This document shows, piece by piece, positions 28,907-38,638 of a DNA stretch of 64,000 nucleotides. Origin of the DNA: Mycobacterium sp. (GTDB lineage: Bacteria; Actinomycetota; Actinomycetes; Mycobacteriales; Mycobacteriaceae); assembly GCF_002863225.1 (NCBI RefSeq), contig NZ_PKEK01000067.1, positions 1-64,000 of the forward strand. Reading direction: 5' to 3'. The number at the start of each line of letters is the position of its first letter. Within the stretch, counting starts at the first letter, position 1. The translations under genes were made by a program, and so were the position numbers. The notes beneath the pieces were generated by a model. The model made no database searches and was not told where the DNA came from. It saw only the letters and a program-made list of their open reading frames with translations.

Positions 28907-31051
28907 ATGGCCGAGAACACTATTCAGTGGGACAAGGATGCCGACGGCATCGTCACGTTGACCCTCGATGACCCCACCGGGTCGGCCAACGTGATGAACG
29001 AGCACTACGCGGAGTCGATGCACAACGCGGTGACAAAGCTTGTCGCCGAGAAGGATTCGATCACCGGTGTGGTCATCACCAGCGCGAAGAAGACCTTCTT
29101 CGCCGGCGGTGACCTCAAGGGCATGATCAAGCTCGGCCCGGAAGACGCCGGCGAGGCGTTCGACACCGTCGAGCACGTCAAGCGTGACCTCCGTGCGCTG
29201 GAGACCCTGGGCAAGCCGGTCGTGGCCGCCATCAACGGCGCCGCGCTCGGCGGTGGTCTGGAGATCGCCCTGGCGTGTCACCACCGCATCGCCGCGGACG
29301 TCAAGGGCCTGGTTGTCGGCCTGCCCGAGGTGACGCTGGGCCTGCTGCCCGGCGGCGGCGGGGTGACCCGCACCGTGCGGATGTTCGGCATCCAGAACGC
29401 GTTCATGAACATCCTGTCGCAGGGCACCCGCTTCAAGGCCGACAAGGCCAAGGAGACCGGCCTGGTCGACGAGATCGTCGGCTCGGTAGACGAATTGGTG
29501 CCTGCCGCCAAGGCCTGGATCAAGGCCAACCCCGATTCGCACGAGCAGCCGTGGGACAAGAAGGGCTACAAGATGCCCGGCGGCACCCCGTCCAGCCCCG
29601 CGCTGGCCGGCATCCTGCCGTCGTTCCCGGCGCTGCTGAAGAAGCAGCTCAAGGGTGCGCCGATGCCGGCGCCGCGGGCCATCCTGGACGCGGCCGTCGA
29701 GGGCGCGCAGGTGGACTTCGACACCGCCAGCCGCATCGAGAGCCGCTACTTCACCCAGCTCGTCACGGGCCAGGTCGCCAAGAACATGATCCAGGCGTTC
29801 TTCCTCGACCTGCAGCACATCAACGGTGGTGGGTCGCGGCCCGACGGCATCGAGCCGGTCAAGATCCACAAGATCGGTGTGCTGGGCGCGGGCATGATGG
29901 GCGCCGGTATCGCCTACGTGTCGGCCAAGGCCGGTTACGAGGTCGTGCTCAAGGACGTCAGCATCGAGGCCGCCGAAAGGGGCAAGGGCTACGCGGAAAA
30001 GCTCGAGGCCAAAGCACTTCAGCGGGGCAAGACCACCGAGGAGAAGTCCAAGGAGTTGCTGGCCCGGATCACTCCGGCCGCCGACCCGGCCGACCTCAAG
30101 GGCGTGGACTTCGTGGTCGAGGCCGTCTTCGAGAACCAGGACCTCAAGCACAAGGTCTTCCAGGAGATCGAGGACATCGTCGAGCCCAACGCGCTGCTCG
30201 GGTCCAACACCTCGACGCTGCCGATCACTGGTCTGGCGACCGGGGTGAAGCGCCAGGAGGACTTCATCGGGATCCACTTCTTCTCACCGGTCGACAAGAT
30301 GCCGCTGGTCGAGATCATCAGGGGCGAGAAGACCTCTGACGAAGCGCTGGCCCGGGTGTTCGACTACACGCTGGCGATCGGCAAGACCCCGATCGTGGTC
30401 AACGACAGCCGTGGCTTCTTCACCAGCCGTGTCATCGGCACCTTCGTGAACGAGGCGCTGGCGATGCTGGGCGAGGGTGTCGAGCCGGCCAGCGTCGAGC
30501 ACGCCGGTTCGCAGGCCGGCTACCCGGCGCCGCCGCTGCAGCTGTCCGACGAGCTCAATCTCGAGCTGATGCACAAGATCGCGACCGCTTCGCGAAAAGG
30601 CATCGAAGATGCCGGTGGCACCTACGAGCCGCACCCCGCCGAGGCCGTCGTCGAGAAGATGATCGAGCTCGAGCGTCCGTCGCGGTTGAAGGGTGCCGGT
30701 TTCTACGAGTACGTCGACGGCAAGCGCACCCGGCTGTGGCCGGGCCTGCGCGAGACGTTCTCCTCCGGTTCGACCGAACTGCCGCTGCAGGACATGGTCG
30801 ACCGGATGCTGTTCGCCGAGGCGCTGGAAACCCAGAAGTGCTTGGACGAAGGCGTTCTGACGTCGACCGCCGACGCCAACATCGGCTCGATCATGGGCAT
30901 CGGCTTCCCGCCGTACACCGGCGGCTCGGCCCAGTTCATCGTCGGCTACGAGGGAGCGCACGGCATCGGCAAGGAAGCCTTCGTCGCGCGAGCTCGCGAG
31001 CTGGCTGAGCGCTACGGCGACCGCTTCCTGCCGCCGTCTTCGCTGACCTGA
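28907..31051 (+). CDS. fadB: Fatty-acid oxidation complex alpha subunit (enoyl-CoA hydratase / 3-hydroxyacyl-CoA dehydrogenase)
   Basis: Hydratase AAINGAALGGGLEIALACHHRIA plus dehydrogenase GVLGAGMMGAGIAYVSAKAG; 715 aa. Confidence 0.95.
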   Translation: MAENTIQWDKDADGIVTLTLDDPTGSANVMNEHYAESMHNAVTKLVAEKDSITGVVITSAKKTFFAGGDLKGMIKLGPEDAGEAFDTVEHVKRDLRALETLGKPVVAAINGAALGGGLEIALACHHRIAADVKGLVVGLPEVTLGLLPGGGGVTRTVRMFGIQNAFMNILSQGTRFKADKAKETGLVDEIVGSVDELVPAAKAWIKANPDSHEQPWDKKGYKMPGGTPSSPALAGILPSFPALLKKQLKGAPMPAPRAILDAAVEGAQVDFDTASRIESRYFTQLVTGQVAKNMIQAFFLDLQHINGGGSRPDGIEPVKIHKIGVLGAGMMGAGIAYVSAKAGYEVVLKDVSIEAAERGKGYAEKLEAKALQRGKTTEEKSKELLARITPAADPADLKGVDFVVEAVFENQDLKHKVFQEIEDIVEPNALLGSNTSTLPITGLATGVKRQEDFIGIHFFSPVDKMPLVEIIRGEKTSDEALARVFDYTLAIGKTPIVVNDSRGFFTSRVIGTFVNEALAMLGEGVEPASVEHAGSQAGYPAPPLQLSDELNLELMHKIATASRKGIEDAGGTYEPHPAEAVVEKMIELERPSRLKGAGFYEYVDGKRTRLWPGLRETFSSGSTELPLQDMVDRMLFAEALETQKCLDEGVLTSTADANIGSIMGIGFPPYTGGSAQFIVGYEGAHGIGKEAFVARARELAERYGDRFLPPSSLT

Positions 31052-31060
31052 GATAGGACA

Positions 31061-31102
31061 CGCGAAAGCCCCTGGAACTCAACGGTTTCAGGGGCTTTTG
31101 CG
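31061..31102 (+). terminator. Rho-independent-type terminator after fadB
   Basis: CGCGAAAGCCCCTG...CAGGGGCTTTTGCG stem (13 of 14 Watson-Crick, one G-T) with T tract. Confidence 0.75.
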
Positions 31103-31111
31103 TCGGCCGGT

Positions 31112-31720
31112 TTACGCGCTGCGCTGGAAAAGGTAGTAGCGGCCCAGGTTCTTCTGCGCCCGGTCCAGCGCTCCCTCGTCGCCGGCGTCCAGCAAGGTCC
31201 AGCCGGTCGCGAACCTGCGCTCGATCTCGGCCTGGTCGACACCGCGGACGCCGCGTCGCACCCCAGGGGGAAGGGCGATGATCAGCAACCGTCCGTCAGG
31301 TGCCGCGACCGCGCTGACTTCGCGGACGTAGGCGTCGCGGTCGCTGTCGCTCATGGCGTGCAGACAGCCGTTGTCGGTGATCAACGCGAAATCGGAGCCC
31401 ACCCCCGACGAGCTCAGCCGGGTCACATCGGCCCACTCGAACCTCACGTCGACGTTCTGGGCTTGTGCCTTCGCGCGCGCCTGGTCCAGCGCCCGTGGGA
31501 CGAAATCGACCGCGGTGACGCGCCAGCCGTGACCGGCCAGGTAGATCGCGTTATCCCCAGTGCCGCAGCCGAGTTCGAGTACGGAGCCGGCGGGTAGTGC
31601 CGGCGCGCCGTTACCCTCGATGAGGTTGCGCAGACTGCCGGCCAGCGGATGACCGTCCCAGGGCGTGAAGCCCAGTCGATAAAACAGCCGAAACATCGTG
31701 TGCTTGGACGACATGTGCAT
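31112..31720 (-). CDS. Class I SAM-dependent methyltransferase
   Basis: SVLELGCGTGDNAIYLAGHGWRVTAVDFVPRAL motif I. Confidence 0.88.
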   Translation of the reverse strand: MHMSSKHTMFRLFYRLGFTPWDGHPLAGSLRNLIEGNGAPALPAGSVLELGCGTGDNAIYLAGHGWRVTAVDFVPRALDQARAKAQAQNVDVRFEWADVTRLSSSGVGSDFALITDNGCLHAMSDSDRDAYVREVSAVAAPDGRLLIIALPPGVRRGVRGVDQAEIERRFATGWTLLDAGDEGALDRAQKNLGRYYLFQRSA

Positions 31721-31744
31721 ACGTTAGCCCGGCCGGGTCGGCAG

Positions 31745-32044
31745 TCAATGTGCCCACCTCTGAGCGACAACGGCGGATCGCAGTGCCAGCACGCGACTAT
31801 GGATCCGGTAGTCGGTCGAACGCGGTATGTAGCCCGGTCCGTAACGGCCGCGACCCAGTCGGTGCACGCGACCATGCTCGATCTCCCAGCGCAACGCGTC
31901 AGAGATCACTTTCGCGGGACGGCCTTGAACGTAAAAGCCATGGTGGCGAAGACCGTCGGTCAGTTCGGCCACTGTCGCCGGACCCTGGTTGGCCAGGTTG
32001 AAAGTGAGCACATATCGCAATTCGATACCGCGGAGGAGCTTCAT
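31745..32044 (-). CDS. Small conserved protein, winged-helix-like
   Basis: ORF 99 aa; TVAELTDGLRHHGFYVQGRPAKVISDALRWEIEHGRVHRLGRGRYGPG resembles a wHTH. Confidence 0.65.
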   Translation of the reverse strand: MKLLRGIELRYVLTFNLANQGPATVAELTDGLRHHGFYVQGRPAKVISDALRWEIEHGRVHRLGRGRYGPGYIPRSTDYRIHSRVLALRSAVVAQRWAH

Positions 32045-32141
32045 TGCCGCAATGTCGCACAGCAGTCCGACACAATCCCACTTGTCGCTGTGAGGTGGGC
32101 ACTTTGGGTGTCGCTTCCCCGGCGCGACGGGTGTGGGCTCG

Positions 32142-33002
32142 CTACGACAGCGCAGCGGCGATACGCCGCCACTGCTCGCGCGGGTATGCCGTGGGGTCGC
32201 TCAGCAGCACCTGAACGCAGACGTGGTTGGCGCCGGCCGAACGATGCTCGGACACCCTACGCAGGATGGCGTTCTCGTCGCCCCACGCGATGATCGCGTT
32301 GAACAACCAGTCGCTCACCTGGGTCACGTCGTCTTCGGTGAAGCCAGACCGCAGCAGGTTGTTGGCGTAGTTCGGCAGCGCCAGATATGAACGCAGCCAA
32401 TCGGTCCCGATGGTGCGTGCCTCGTCGGCGTTGTCGGTGAGGATCACCGTCTGCTCAGGCAACAGCAGCGGCCCGTCACCCAGCGTCGCGCGGGCTGACG
32501 CGGTGTGCTCCGGAGTGACCAGGTACGGGTGTGCGCCCGCCCCACGTTGGGCCGACAGCGTCAGCATCTTCGGCCCGAGCGCGGCCAGCACCCGACGCGA
32601 CACGGGCACGGGTTGCGGCGTCGCGTCCAATTCGTCGAGGAATGATGCCGTTGCCGCCAGCGGTTTGCGATACCGCCCGGGCGATCCGGCGTCGATCAGC
32701 GGCGCGTGGCTGACACCGATACCGAGCAGGAAGCGATCACCGTGGTCCCCGGTCAGCGTGGCGAAGTTGGCCGCGACGTCGCCCGGCGTGTGCATCCACA
32801 GGTTGAGGATCCCGGTGGCGATCGTGGTCTGTTTGGTCGCCGCCAGGAGATTGCCCACCGCATCGAAGACGTTGCCGCCGACGTCGGGTATCCACAACGC
32901 CCGGAAGCCCAATTCATCCAATTCCGCTGCCGCATCGGCAGATTCACTTGCGTTACCGTAGCGAAGCTGGCTGCTCCAGATCCCGATCCCGGTGAGGTCC
33001 AT
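32142..33002 (-). CDS. LLM class F420-dependent oxidoreductase
   Basis: Luciferase-like fold text (MDLTGIGIWSSQLRYG; TKQTTIATGILNLW; DRFLLGIGVSH). Confidence 0.85.
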   Translation of the reverse strand: MDLTGIGIWSSQLRYGNASESADAAAELDELGFRALWIPDVGGNVFDAVGNLLAATKQTTIATGILNLWMHTPGDVAANFATLTGDHGDRFLLGIGVSHAPLIDAGSPGRYRKPLAATASFLDELDATPQPVPVSRRVLAALGPKMLTLSAQRGAGAHPYLVTPEHTASARATLGDGPLLLPEQTVILTDNADEARTIGTDWLRSYLALPNYANNLLRSGFTEDDVTQVSDWLFNAIIAWGDENAILRRVSEHRSAGANHVCVQVLLSDPTAYPREQWRRIAAALS

Positions 33003-33038
33003 CCGGCCAGCTTACGGCCCACGCTAGAGTCGTGAGTT

Positions 33039-34028
33039 ATGCGCTTCGGATTCTTCATCCCGCAGGGTTGGCGGCTCGATCTGGTCGGAATCGACACCGC
33101 GTCGCATTGGGCGGTGATGCGTGATCTGGCCGCCTACGCCGACGGCAGCGCCTGGGATTCGGTGTGGGTCTACGACCACTTCCACACCGTGCCGGTGCCC
33201 ACCGGCGAAGCCACCCACGAGGCGTGGTCGCTGATGTCGGCCTACGCGGCGACCACGTCGCGAGTCAAGCTCGGTCAGATGTGCACCGCGATGAGTTACC
33301 GAAATCCCGCCTATCTCGCCAAAGTCGCTGCGACGGCGGACATCATCTCCGGTGGCCGCGTCCAGATGGGCATCGGTGGCGGCTGGTACGAGCACGAGTG
33401 GCGGGCCTACGGCTACGGCTTTCCGTCGGCGGGCGTGCGACTGGGCCGCCTCGACGAAGGTGTGCAGATCATGCGCGATGCCTGGCGGGACGGCAAAGTC
33501 AGTTTCGAGGGCAAGCACTACCAGGTCGATGGCGCAATCGTCGAACCCAAACCGCTGCAGGACAACGGAATTCCACTGTGGATCGCCGGCGGCGGCGAGC
33601 AGAAGACGCTGCGCATCGCTGCCAAGTACGCGCAATACACCAACTTCACCGGCGAGCCGGACGGCTTCAAGCACAAGTCTGAGGTGCTGGCCGGCCACTG
33701 CCGTGACGTGGGCACCGACTACGACGCGATTGTCCGGTCGGTCAACGTCAACGCGGTCGTCGACGCAGACCAGCACGGCGTCGAAGACCGCCTGCGGCGC
33801 ATCCGCGACCGTCTGGTCGGCCCAGTGTCCGAGTCCGCTGCCGATGCGATGATCGGTGGAACCAGCGGACCCGATTCGGCCACCGGCACGCCCGAGCAGG
33901 TCATCGAGCGTCTGCAGAAGCTCCGCGACCTCGGGTGCGAATACGTGATCTGCTACTTCCCCGAGGCCGCCTACGACCGTTCCGGCATCGAACTCTTTGA
34001 GCGCCAGGTTATTCCGGCGCTGAGCTAG
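33039..34028 (+). CDS. LLM class F420-dependent oxidoreductase
   Basis: MRFGFFIPQGW; VYDHFHTVPVPTGEATHEAWSLMSAYAATTSRVKLGQM; GRVQMGIGGGWYEHEWRAYG. Confidence 0.88.
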   Translation: MRFGFFIPQGWRLDLVGIDTASHWAVMRDLAAYADGSAWDSVWVYDHFHTVPVPTGEATHEAWSLMSAYAATTSRVKLGQMCTAMSYRNPAYLAKVAATADIISGGRVQMGIGGGWYEHEWRAYGYGFPSAGVRLGRLDEGVQIMRDAWRDGKVSFEGKHYQVDGAIVEPKPLQDNGIPLWIAGGGEQKTLRIAAKYAQYTNFTGEPDGFKHKSEVLAGHCRDVGTDYDAIVRSVNVNAVVDADQHGVEDRLRRIRDRLVGPVSESAADAMIGGTSGPDSATGTPEQVIERLQKLRDLGCEYVICYFPEAAYDRSGIELFERQVIPALS

Positions 34029-34324
34029 ATGTCGCTGGTGACGTATCGAATCTTGACCGCGGGTGCGGCCAGCAGGGGCGGCAGCTGGGTCACCTTGCCT
34101 TCGCCGGCGCGGAAGGCGCGGTAGGCGTCGTCGGCTTCGACGGACTCCCAGATTTCGTAGATCAGCCAATGCGCCTCGTCGTCGGCGTCGATGAGCGTCT
34201 CGGTTCGCACGTTGCCGTCGAAGCCTCGCGTCACCTGCAGCACGCGGCCCATCAGCTCGCGCCCCGCAGCGACCTCCTCGGGCTTGAACCGGAGTTCAAG
34301 TGTCACCGTGACCGTCATCGTCAT
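34025..34324 (-). CDS. Antibiotic biosynthesis monooxygenase (ABM)-type quinol monooxygenase
   Basis: 99 aa; ABM-like pattern with DDEAHWLIYEIWES; 4-bp coupling to ssuA-like gene. Confidence 0.75.
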   Translation of the reverse strand: MTMTVTVTLELRFKPEEVAAGRELMGRVLQVTRGFDGNVRTETLIDADDEAHWLIYEIWESVEADDAYRAFRAGEGKVTQLPPLLAAPAVKIRYVTSDI

Positions 34325-35355
34325 CTCCTCGTGGTCGGCTCTTCGTGCTGCTCGCTCGCGAGCACACCGTTGAACCTACGGTCGACCCATTTGCCGAAGT
34401 CGGGCGCCTCCGGGATTTGGTCCGCGGCGGCGAACAACTCGGCCAGGCGTTGTTCGGATGCCACCACCTTGTCGTCCAGCGGAACGGTCAGCCGCAGCAG
34501 ACGACTCTGGGCGAGTGCGGCGATCTTGAGGTTCAAACCGACTGCCGCCGAATACTTCTTGGCCCACTGATCGGGGTTGTCACGGGCCCACTGCGCCGCC
34601 TTCTGGTAGCGGACCAGCAGGTCGGACAAGGCGGTGTTGCGCTGCGGATCGGTCAGCGCCTTCACCGACGCGCTGCCGAACTGGTAACCGTTCTCGGCCG
34701 ACCCGATGCTGCGCACCTTCAGCGTCAAATTGGCTTGCGACGTATAGGGTTCCCAGATCGTCCAGGCGTCGCCCTGTCCGTTGGCGAACGCCGACAACGC
34801 ATCGGCGGGCTGCAGGAACACCAGGTTGACGTCCTTGGGTTTGATTCCGGCGTCGGCGAGGTGTTCGAGGATGTTGGCATGGGCCGCGCTGCCCTTGGCC
34901 ACCAGGATTGTCTTGCCGCGCAGGTCCTGAACGCCCGCGATAGCGGAGTTGGTCCGGACCAGAATCTGCTCACCCGTCTGCGCGCCGTCGTAGACCGAGA
35001 TGACGCGCGTCTTCGAGTTGGCCGCGGCGCCGAACACCGGAGGCGTGTTTCCGGTGACCGCGAAGTCGATCCGACCCGCGTTGAGTGCCTCGATCTGGGG
35101 TGGGCCGAAGGTGAATGTCGAAAACTCGATGCGATAGGGCAGACCTTCGAGGGCGTTGGCTGCCCGCAGCAGGGCTTGGGTCCCGCCCTTCTGGTCGCCG
35201 ACCCGCAACGTCAGCCCGGACAGCTCCGACGTAGGCACCGTCGGCGGCGCGGTGAGCGGTTTCGGTCCGGACTCGCGCGACACGCAACCCGTCAGGCCGC
35301 CGAGCAGGACTGCTGCGGTGAAGGCGTGAAAGGCCAACCGCCGCTTGGTGATCAA
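34321..35355 (-). CDS. ABC transporter substrate-binding lipoprotein, aliphatic sulfonate (SsuA)-type
   Basis: Lipobox LTGC (LLGGLTGCVSRES); SsuA-like RVGDQKGGTQALLRAAN, DFAVTGNTPPVFGAAA. Confidence 0.85.
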   Translation of the reverse strand: MITKRRLAFHAFTAAVLLGGLTGCVSRESGPKPLTAPPTVPTSELSGLTLRVGDQKGGTQALLRAANALEGLPYRIEFSTFTFGPPQIEALNAGRIDFAVTGNTPPVFGAAANSKTRVISVYDGAQTGEQILVRTNSAIAGVQDLRGKTILVAKGSAAHANILEHLADAGIKPKDVNLVFLQPADALSAFANGQGDAWTIWEPYTSQANLTLKVRSIGSAENGYQFGSASVKALTDPQRNTALSDLLVRYQKAAQWARDNPDQWAKKYSAAVGLNLKIAALAQSRLLRLTVPLDDKVVASEQRLAELFAAADQIPEAPDFGKWVDRRFNGVLASEQHEEPTTRR

Positions 35356-36083
35356 TGCCGAACGCCGAGCTTGTCGAGCAGCTCGGAGCGGTAGTCGTCG
35401 TGCCGGGCGGTGCGCTCGGACGGACGTGGTGACTCGATGGTGAGGGAGTGGGCTACGCGACCCTGCTCGAGCACCAGCACCCGGTCGGCCAACTCGACCG
35501 CCTCGTCGACGTCATGGGTGACCAGTAGAACGCCGAACCCGTGAGTCCGCCAGAGGTCCAGCAGTAGCGCCCGCATGGACAGCCGGGTGAGCGCGTCCAA
35601 GGCGCCGAACGGCTCGTCGAGCAACAGCAGCTGCGGTTCGGCCACCAGTGCCCGGGCCAGCGAAACCCGTTGAGCCTGACCGCCAGACAGCGTCAACGGC
35701 CATGCCTCGGCATGCTCGCTGAGCCCGATCTCGGCCAGCGCCAGCTCACTGCGCGCCCGGGCGGCGTCGCGCGACAACGCGGTGCGGTTGAGCCCGTACT
35801 GCACGTTGGTCAGGACGTCGCGCCAGGGAAACAGTCGGGGCTCCTGAAAGGCGACCGCGGGTGCCCCGCTGACTTCGCGCTGGCCCGCGTGGTCGTCGGA
35901 AAGTCCTGCCAGAACCCGCAATACGGTCGACTTGCCACATCCGCTGCGCCCGACCAGCGCGACGATCTCCCCTGCCCGCACCTCCAGCGAGATGCCGTCG
36001 AGGATCCGCTTGCCACCGTAGAACTTGTTGACGTTGCTGAGTCGGCCTACGACGGTGGTCTGCCGTTCGGATGTCACGGTCAT
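35352..36083 (-). CDS. ABC transporter ATP-binding protein (SsuB-type)
   Basis: Walker A VGRSGCGKST, LSGGQAQRVSLARAL signature, Walker B LLLLDEPFGALD. Confidence 0.92.
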   Translation of the reverse strand: MTVTSERQTTVVGRLSNVNKFYGGKRILDGISLEVRAGEIVALVGRSGCGKSTVLRVLAGLSDDHAGQREVSGAPAVAFQEPRLFPWRDVLTNVQYGLNRTALSRDAARARSELALAEIGLSEHAEAWPLTLSGGQAQRVSLARALVAEPQLLLLDEPFGALDALTRLSMRALLLDLWRTHGFGVLLVTHDVDEAVELADRVLVLEQGRVAHSLTIESPRPSERTARHDDYRSELLDKLGVRH

Positions 36084-36874
36084 GTGCGGTACCTCAAGGC
36101 TCGATGTTCCAGCGCCCTGACGATGGCGTCGGTGATGATGCCCAGCAGCGCGTAGACCGCGAGGCAGAAGATGATGATGTCGATGCGCAGGAAGTCACGC
36201 GCGTTGTTGATCAGGAAACCGATGCCCTTGTCGGCGTTGATCTGCTCGGCCACGATCAGCGTCAGCCATGCGATTGCCAACGACTGCCGAAGTCCGACCA
36301 GCACCTGTGGCGCAGCGCTGGGCAGCAGGATGATCCGCAGCCGTTGCCAGAGCGAAAAGCCAAGGATGTCAGCGGTTTCCAGCAGCTTCGGGTCGACCTG
36401 GCGAATCGCGGAGAAGGTGTTGAGGTAGAGCGGAAAAGCCACCCCGAGTGCGACCAGGTTCACTTTGGCCAGCTCGCCGATGCCGAACCACAGGATGAAC
36501 AACGGGATCAAACCCAGATGCGGCAGCGCTCGCAGCATCTGCAGCGGTGGATCGACAGTCGCCTCGATCCAGGGGGAGAGCCCGACCGCAATGCCCAGGG
36601 CGACCCCGGTGACCCCACCCAGGAGCAATCCCTCGATGACGCGGAGCCCGGACACCTCGAGCGCCTCGGTCAGTTTCCCGTTCTGGATCAGCTGCCAGCC
36701 GGCCTCGAAAATCAACTGCGGCGCGGGCAGCACATTGCCGGGGATCAGCCGGCTGGCGCTGAGTAGTTGCCACAGCACCAGCAGCGCGACCGGCGAGGAC
36801 CATCGCAGGATGTTCCATCGATGGGTGTCCCAGACCTGGGTGACTCTCGGTGCCGCCTCGTCGGTGACGGTCAT
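36080..36874 (-). CDS. ABC transporter permease (SsuC-type)
   Basis: TM-rich; EGLLLGGVTGVALGIAVGLS and QSLAIAWLTLIVAEQINADKGIGFLI (EAA-type loop); ATG 36874. Confidence 0.88.
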   Translation of the reverse strand: MTVTDEAAPRVTQVWDTHRWNILRWSSPVALLVLWQLLSASRLIPGNVLPAPQLIFEAGWQLIQNGKLTEALEVSGLRVIEGLLLGGVTGVALGIAVGLSPWIEATVDPPLQMLRALPHLGLIPLFILWFGIGELAKVNLVALGVAFPLYLNTFSAIRQVDPKLLETADILGFSLWQRLRIILLPSAAPQVLVGLRQSLAIAWLTLIVAEQINADKGIGFLINNARDFLRIDIIIFCLAVYALLGIITDAIVRALEHRALRYRT

Positions 36875-37052
36875 TGTGTCGACGCTGGCAGACACACCCG
36901 CGGGGCTGAAGAGTTTGACTCCCGGTGAAGGGAAAACGACGGTCGCCCGACATTCGCGAACAGAAATGAGAATGCGGTTTCCGATTTTGCGGAATGCTGT
37001 TGTACCGTTCTGTGAGCGCATTATCAGTTCGGCGGCTGATGGAGGATCTTCG

Positions 37053-37466
37053 ATGCAGAAGGCAATCGACCCCAGCATCTCTACCTGGCCCGATGACGAT
37101 CCTCAGCTGATCGGCAGTCGGTGCGGCGCCTGCGCCGCGACCACCTTCCCGGTGCAGGACCTGTGCCCGCGGTGCAGCGCCGCGGCGATGTCGGAGGTCA
37201 AGCTTCCGCGCACCGGGACCCTGATCGCGTGGACCACGCAGGGGTTCCCGCCCGGCGCCCCCTACGCCGGACCTACCGGTGACGACTTCGTGCCGTTCGG
37301 CGTCGGTCTCATCCAGCTGGACGACGTGATCCGGGTCGAAGGTCGGCTGACTGAAAACGACCCGGCCAAGCTCACCTTCGGCCAGGCGGTCGAGCTGACC
37401 ATGATTCCGTTCGCCACCGATGCGGACGGCAACGAGATCGTCACGTTCGCTTTCCAGCCGGTCTAA
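37053..37466 (+). CDS. DUF35 OB-fold / Zn-ribbon protein
   Basis: CGACAATTFPVQDLCPRC zinc ribbon followed by OB-fold text; ATG 37053. Confidence 0.88.
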   Translation: MQKAIDPSISTWPDDDPQLIGSRCGACAATTFPVQDLCPRCSAAAMSEVKLPRTGTLIAWTTQGFPPGAPYAGPTGDDFVPFGVGLIQLDDVIRVEGRLTENDPAKLTFGQAVELTMIPFATDADGNEIVTFAFQPV

Positions 37467-37481
37467 AAGGAGAAGCCTGAG

Positions 37482-38627
37482 ATGACCAACGACGTCGCCA
37501 TCATCGGAGTGGGCCTGCACCCGTTCGGCCGCTTCGACAAGACCGCGATGCAGATGGGTGCCGAGGCCATCCAGTCCGCGTTGGCCGATGCCCGGGTGGA
37601 CTGGAAGGACATCCAGTTCGGCTTCGGCGGTAGCCACGAAGTGTCCAACCCGGACGCCGTCACCCGTCTGGTCGGGCTGACCGGCATCACGTTCACCAAC
37701 GTGTTCAACGCCTGTGCCACCGCGGCCAGCGCCATCCAGCAGACCGCCGACACCATTCGGCTGGGCAAGTACGACATCGGTATCGCGATCGGGCTCGACA
37801 AGCACCCGCGCGGCGCCTTCACCGACGACCCCGCGAAGTTGGCCCTGCCGCAGTGGTATGCCAACAACGGTCAGTTCGTCACCACGAAGTTCTTCGGCAT
37901 GAAGGCCAACAAGTACCTGCACGACCACAACATCTCGCAGGCCACCCTGGCCAAGGTGGCGGCGAAGAACTTCCGCAACGGCGCGATCAACCCGAATGCG
38001 TTTCGCCGCAAGCCGATGTCCGAGGAGCAGATCCTCAACTCGACCGTGCTGAACTACCCGTTGACGCAATACATGTTCTGCGCTCCCGACGAGGGCGCCG
38101 CCGCAGTGATCATGTGTCGCGCCGACATTGCGCACAAGTACACCGACAAGCCGGTCTACGTGCGCGCCAGCGAGATTCGCACCCGGACCTTCGGCGCCTA
38201 CGAGGTGCACGCCACGTTCGCCCCACTGGACGAGGATGTCTCGCCGACGGTTTACGCGGCCAAGGCCGCCTACGAGGCCGCGGGCATCGGACCCGAGGAC
38301 GTCGACGTCGCGCAACTGCAGGACACCGACGCCGGTGCCGAGGTGATCCACATGGCCGAGACGGGATTGTGCGCCGACGGAGAGCAGGAGAAGTTGCTCG
38401 CCGACGGGGCCACCGAGATCCACGGCTCCATTCCGGTCAACACGGACGGCGGGCTGATCGCCAACGGCGAGCCGATCGGCGCGTCAGGCCTGCGTCAGGT
38501 GCACGAGCTGGTCCGCCAGCTGCGCGGTGAAGCGGGCGAACGTCAGGTGCCCGGCAACCCGCGCGTCGGTCTGGCGCAGGTGTACGGCGCGCCCGGTACC
38601 GCGTCCGCGACCATCCTGTCGCTCTAG
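37482..38627 (+). CDS. Thiolase-like lipid-transfer protein (SCP-x / Ltp-type)
   Basis: VAIIGVGLHPFGRFD; NVFNACATAASAIQQTADTIRLGKYDIGIAIG; VNTDGGLIANGEPIGASG. Confidence 0.88.
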   Translation: MTNDVAIIGVGLHPFGRFDKTAMQMGAEAIQSALADARVDWKDIQFGFGGSHEVSNPDAVTRLVGLTGITFTNVFNACATAASAIQQTADTIRLGKYDIGIAIGLDKHPRGAFTDDPAKLALPQWYANNGQFVTTKFFGMKANKYLHDHNISQATLAKVAAKNFRNGAINPNAFRRKPMSEEQILNSTVLNYPLTQYMFCAPDEGAAAVIMCRADIAHKYTDKPVYVRASEIRTRTFGAYEVHATFAPLDEDVSPTVYAAKAAYEAAGIGPEDVDVAQLQDTDAGAEVIHMAETGLCADGEQEKLLADGATEIHGSIPVNTDGGLIANGEPIGASGLRQVHELVRQLRGEAGERQVPGNPRVGLAQVYGAPGTASATILSL

Positions 38628-38638
38628 CCGGGCCAACC

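Noticed and set aside
36369-38423. 684-aa minus-strand ORF opposite DUF35/thiolase
   Set aside because: Antisense artefact; the sense genes have zinc-ribbon and thiolase motifs.
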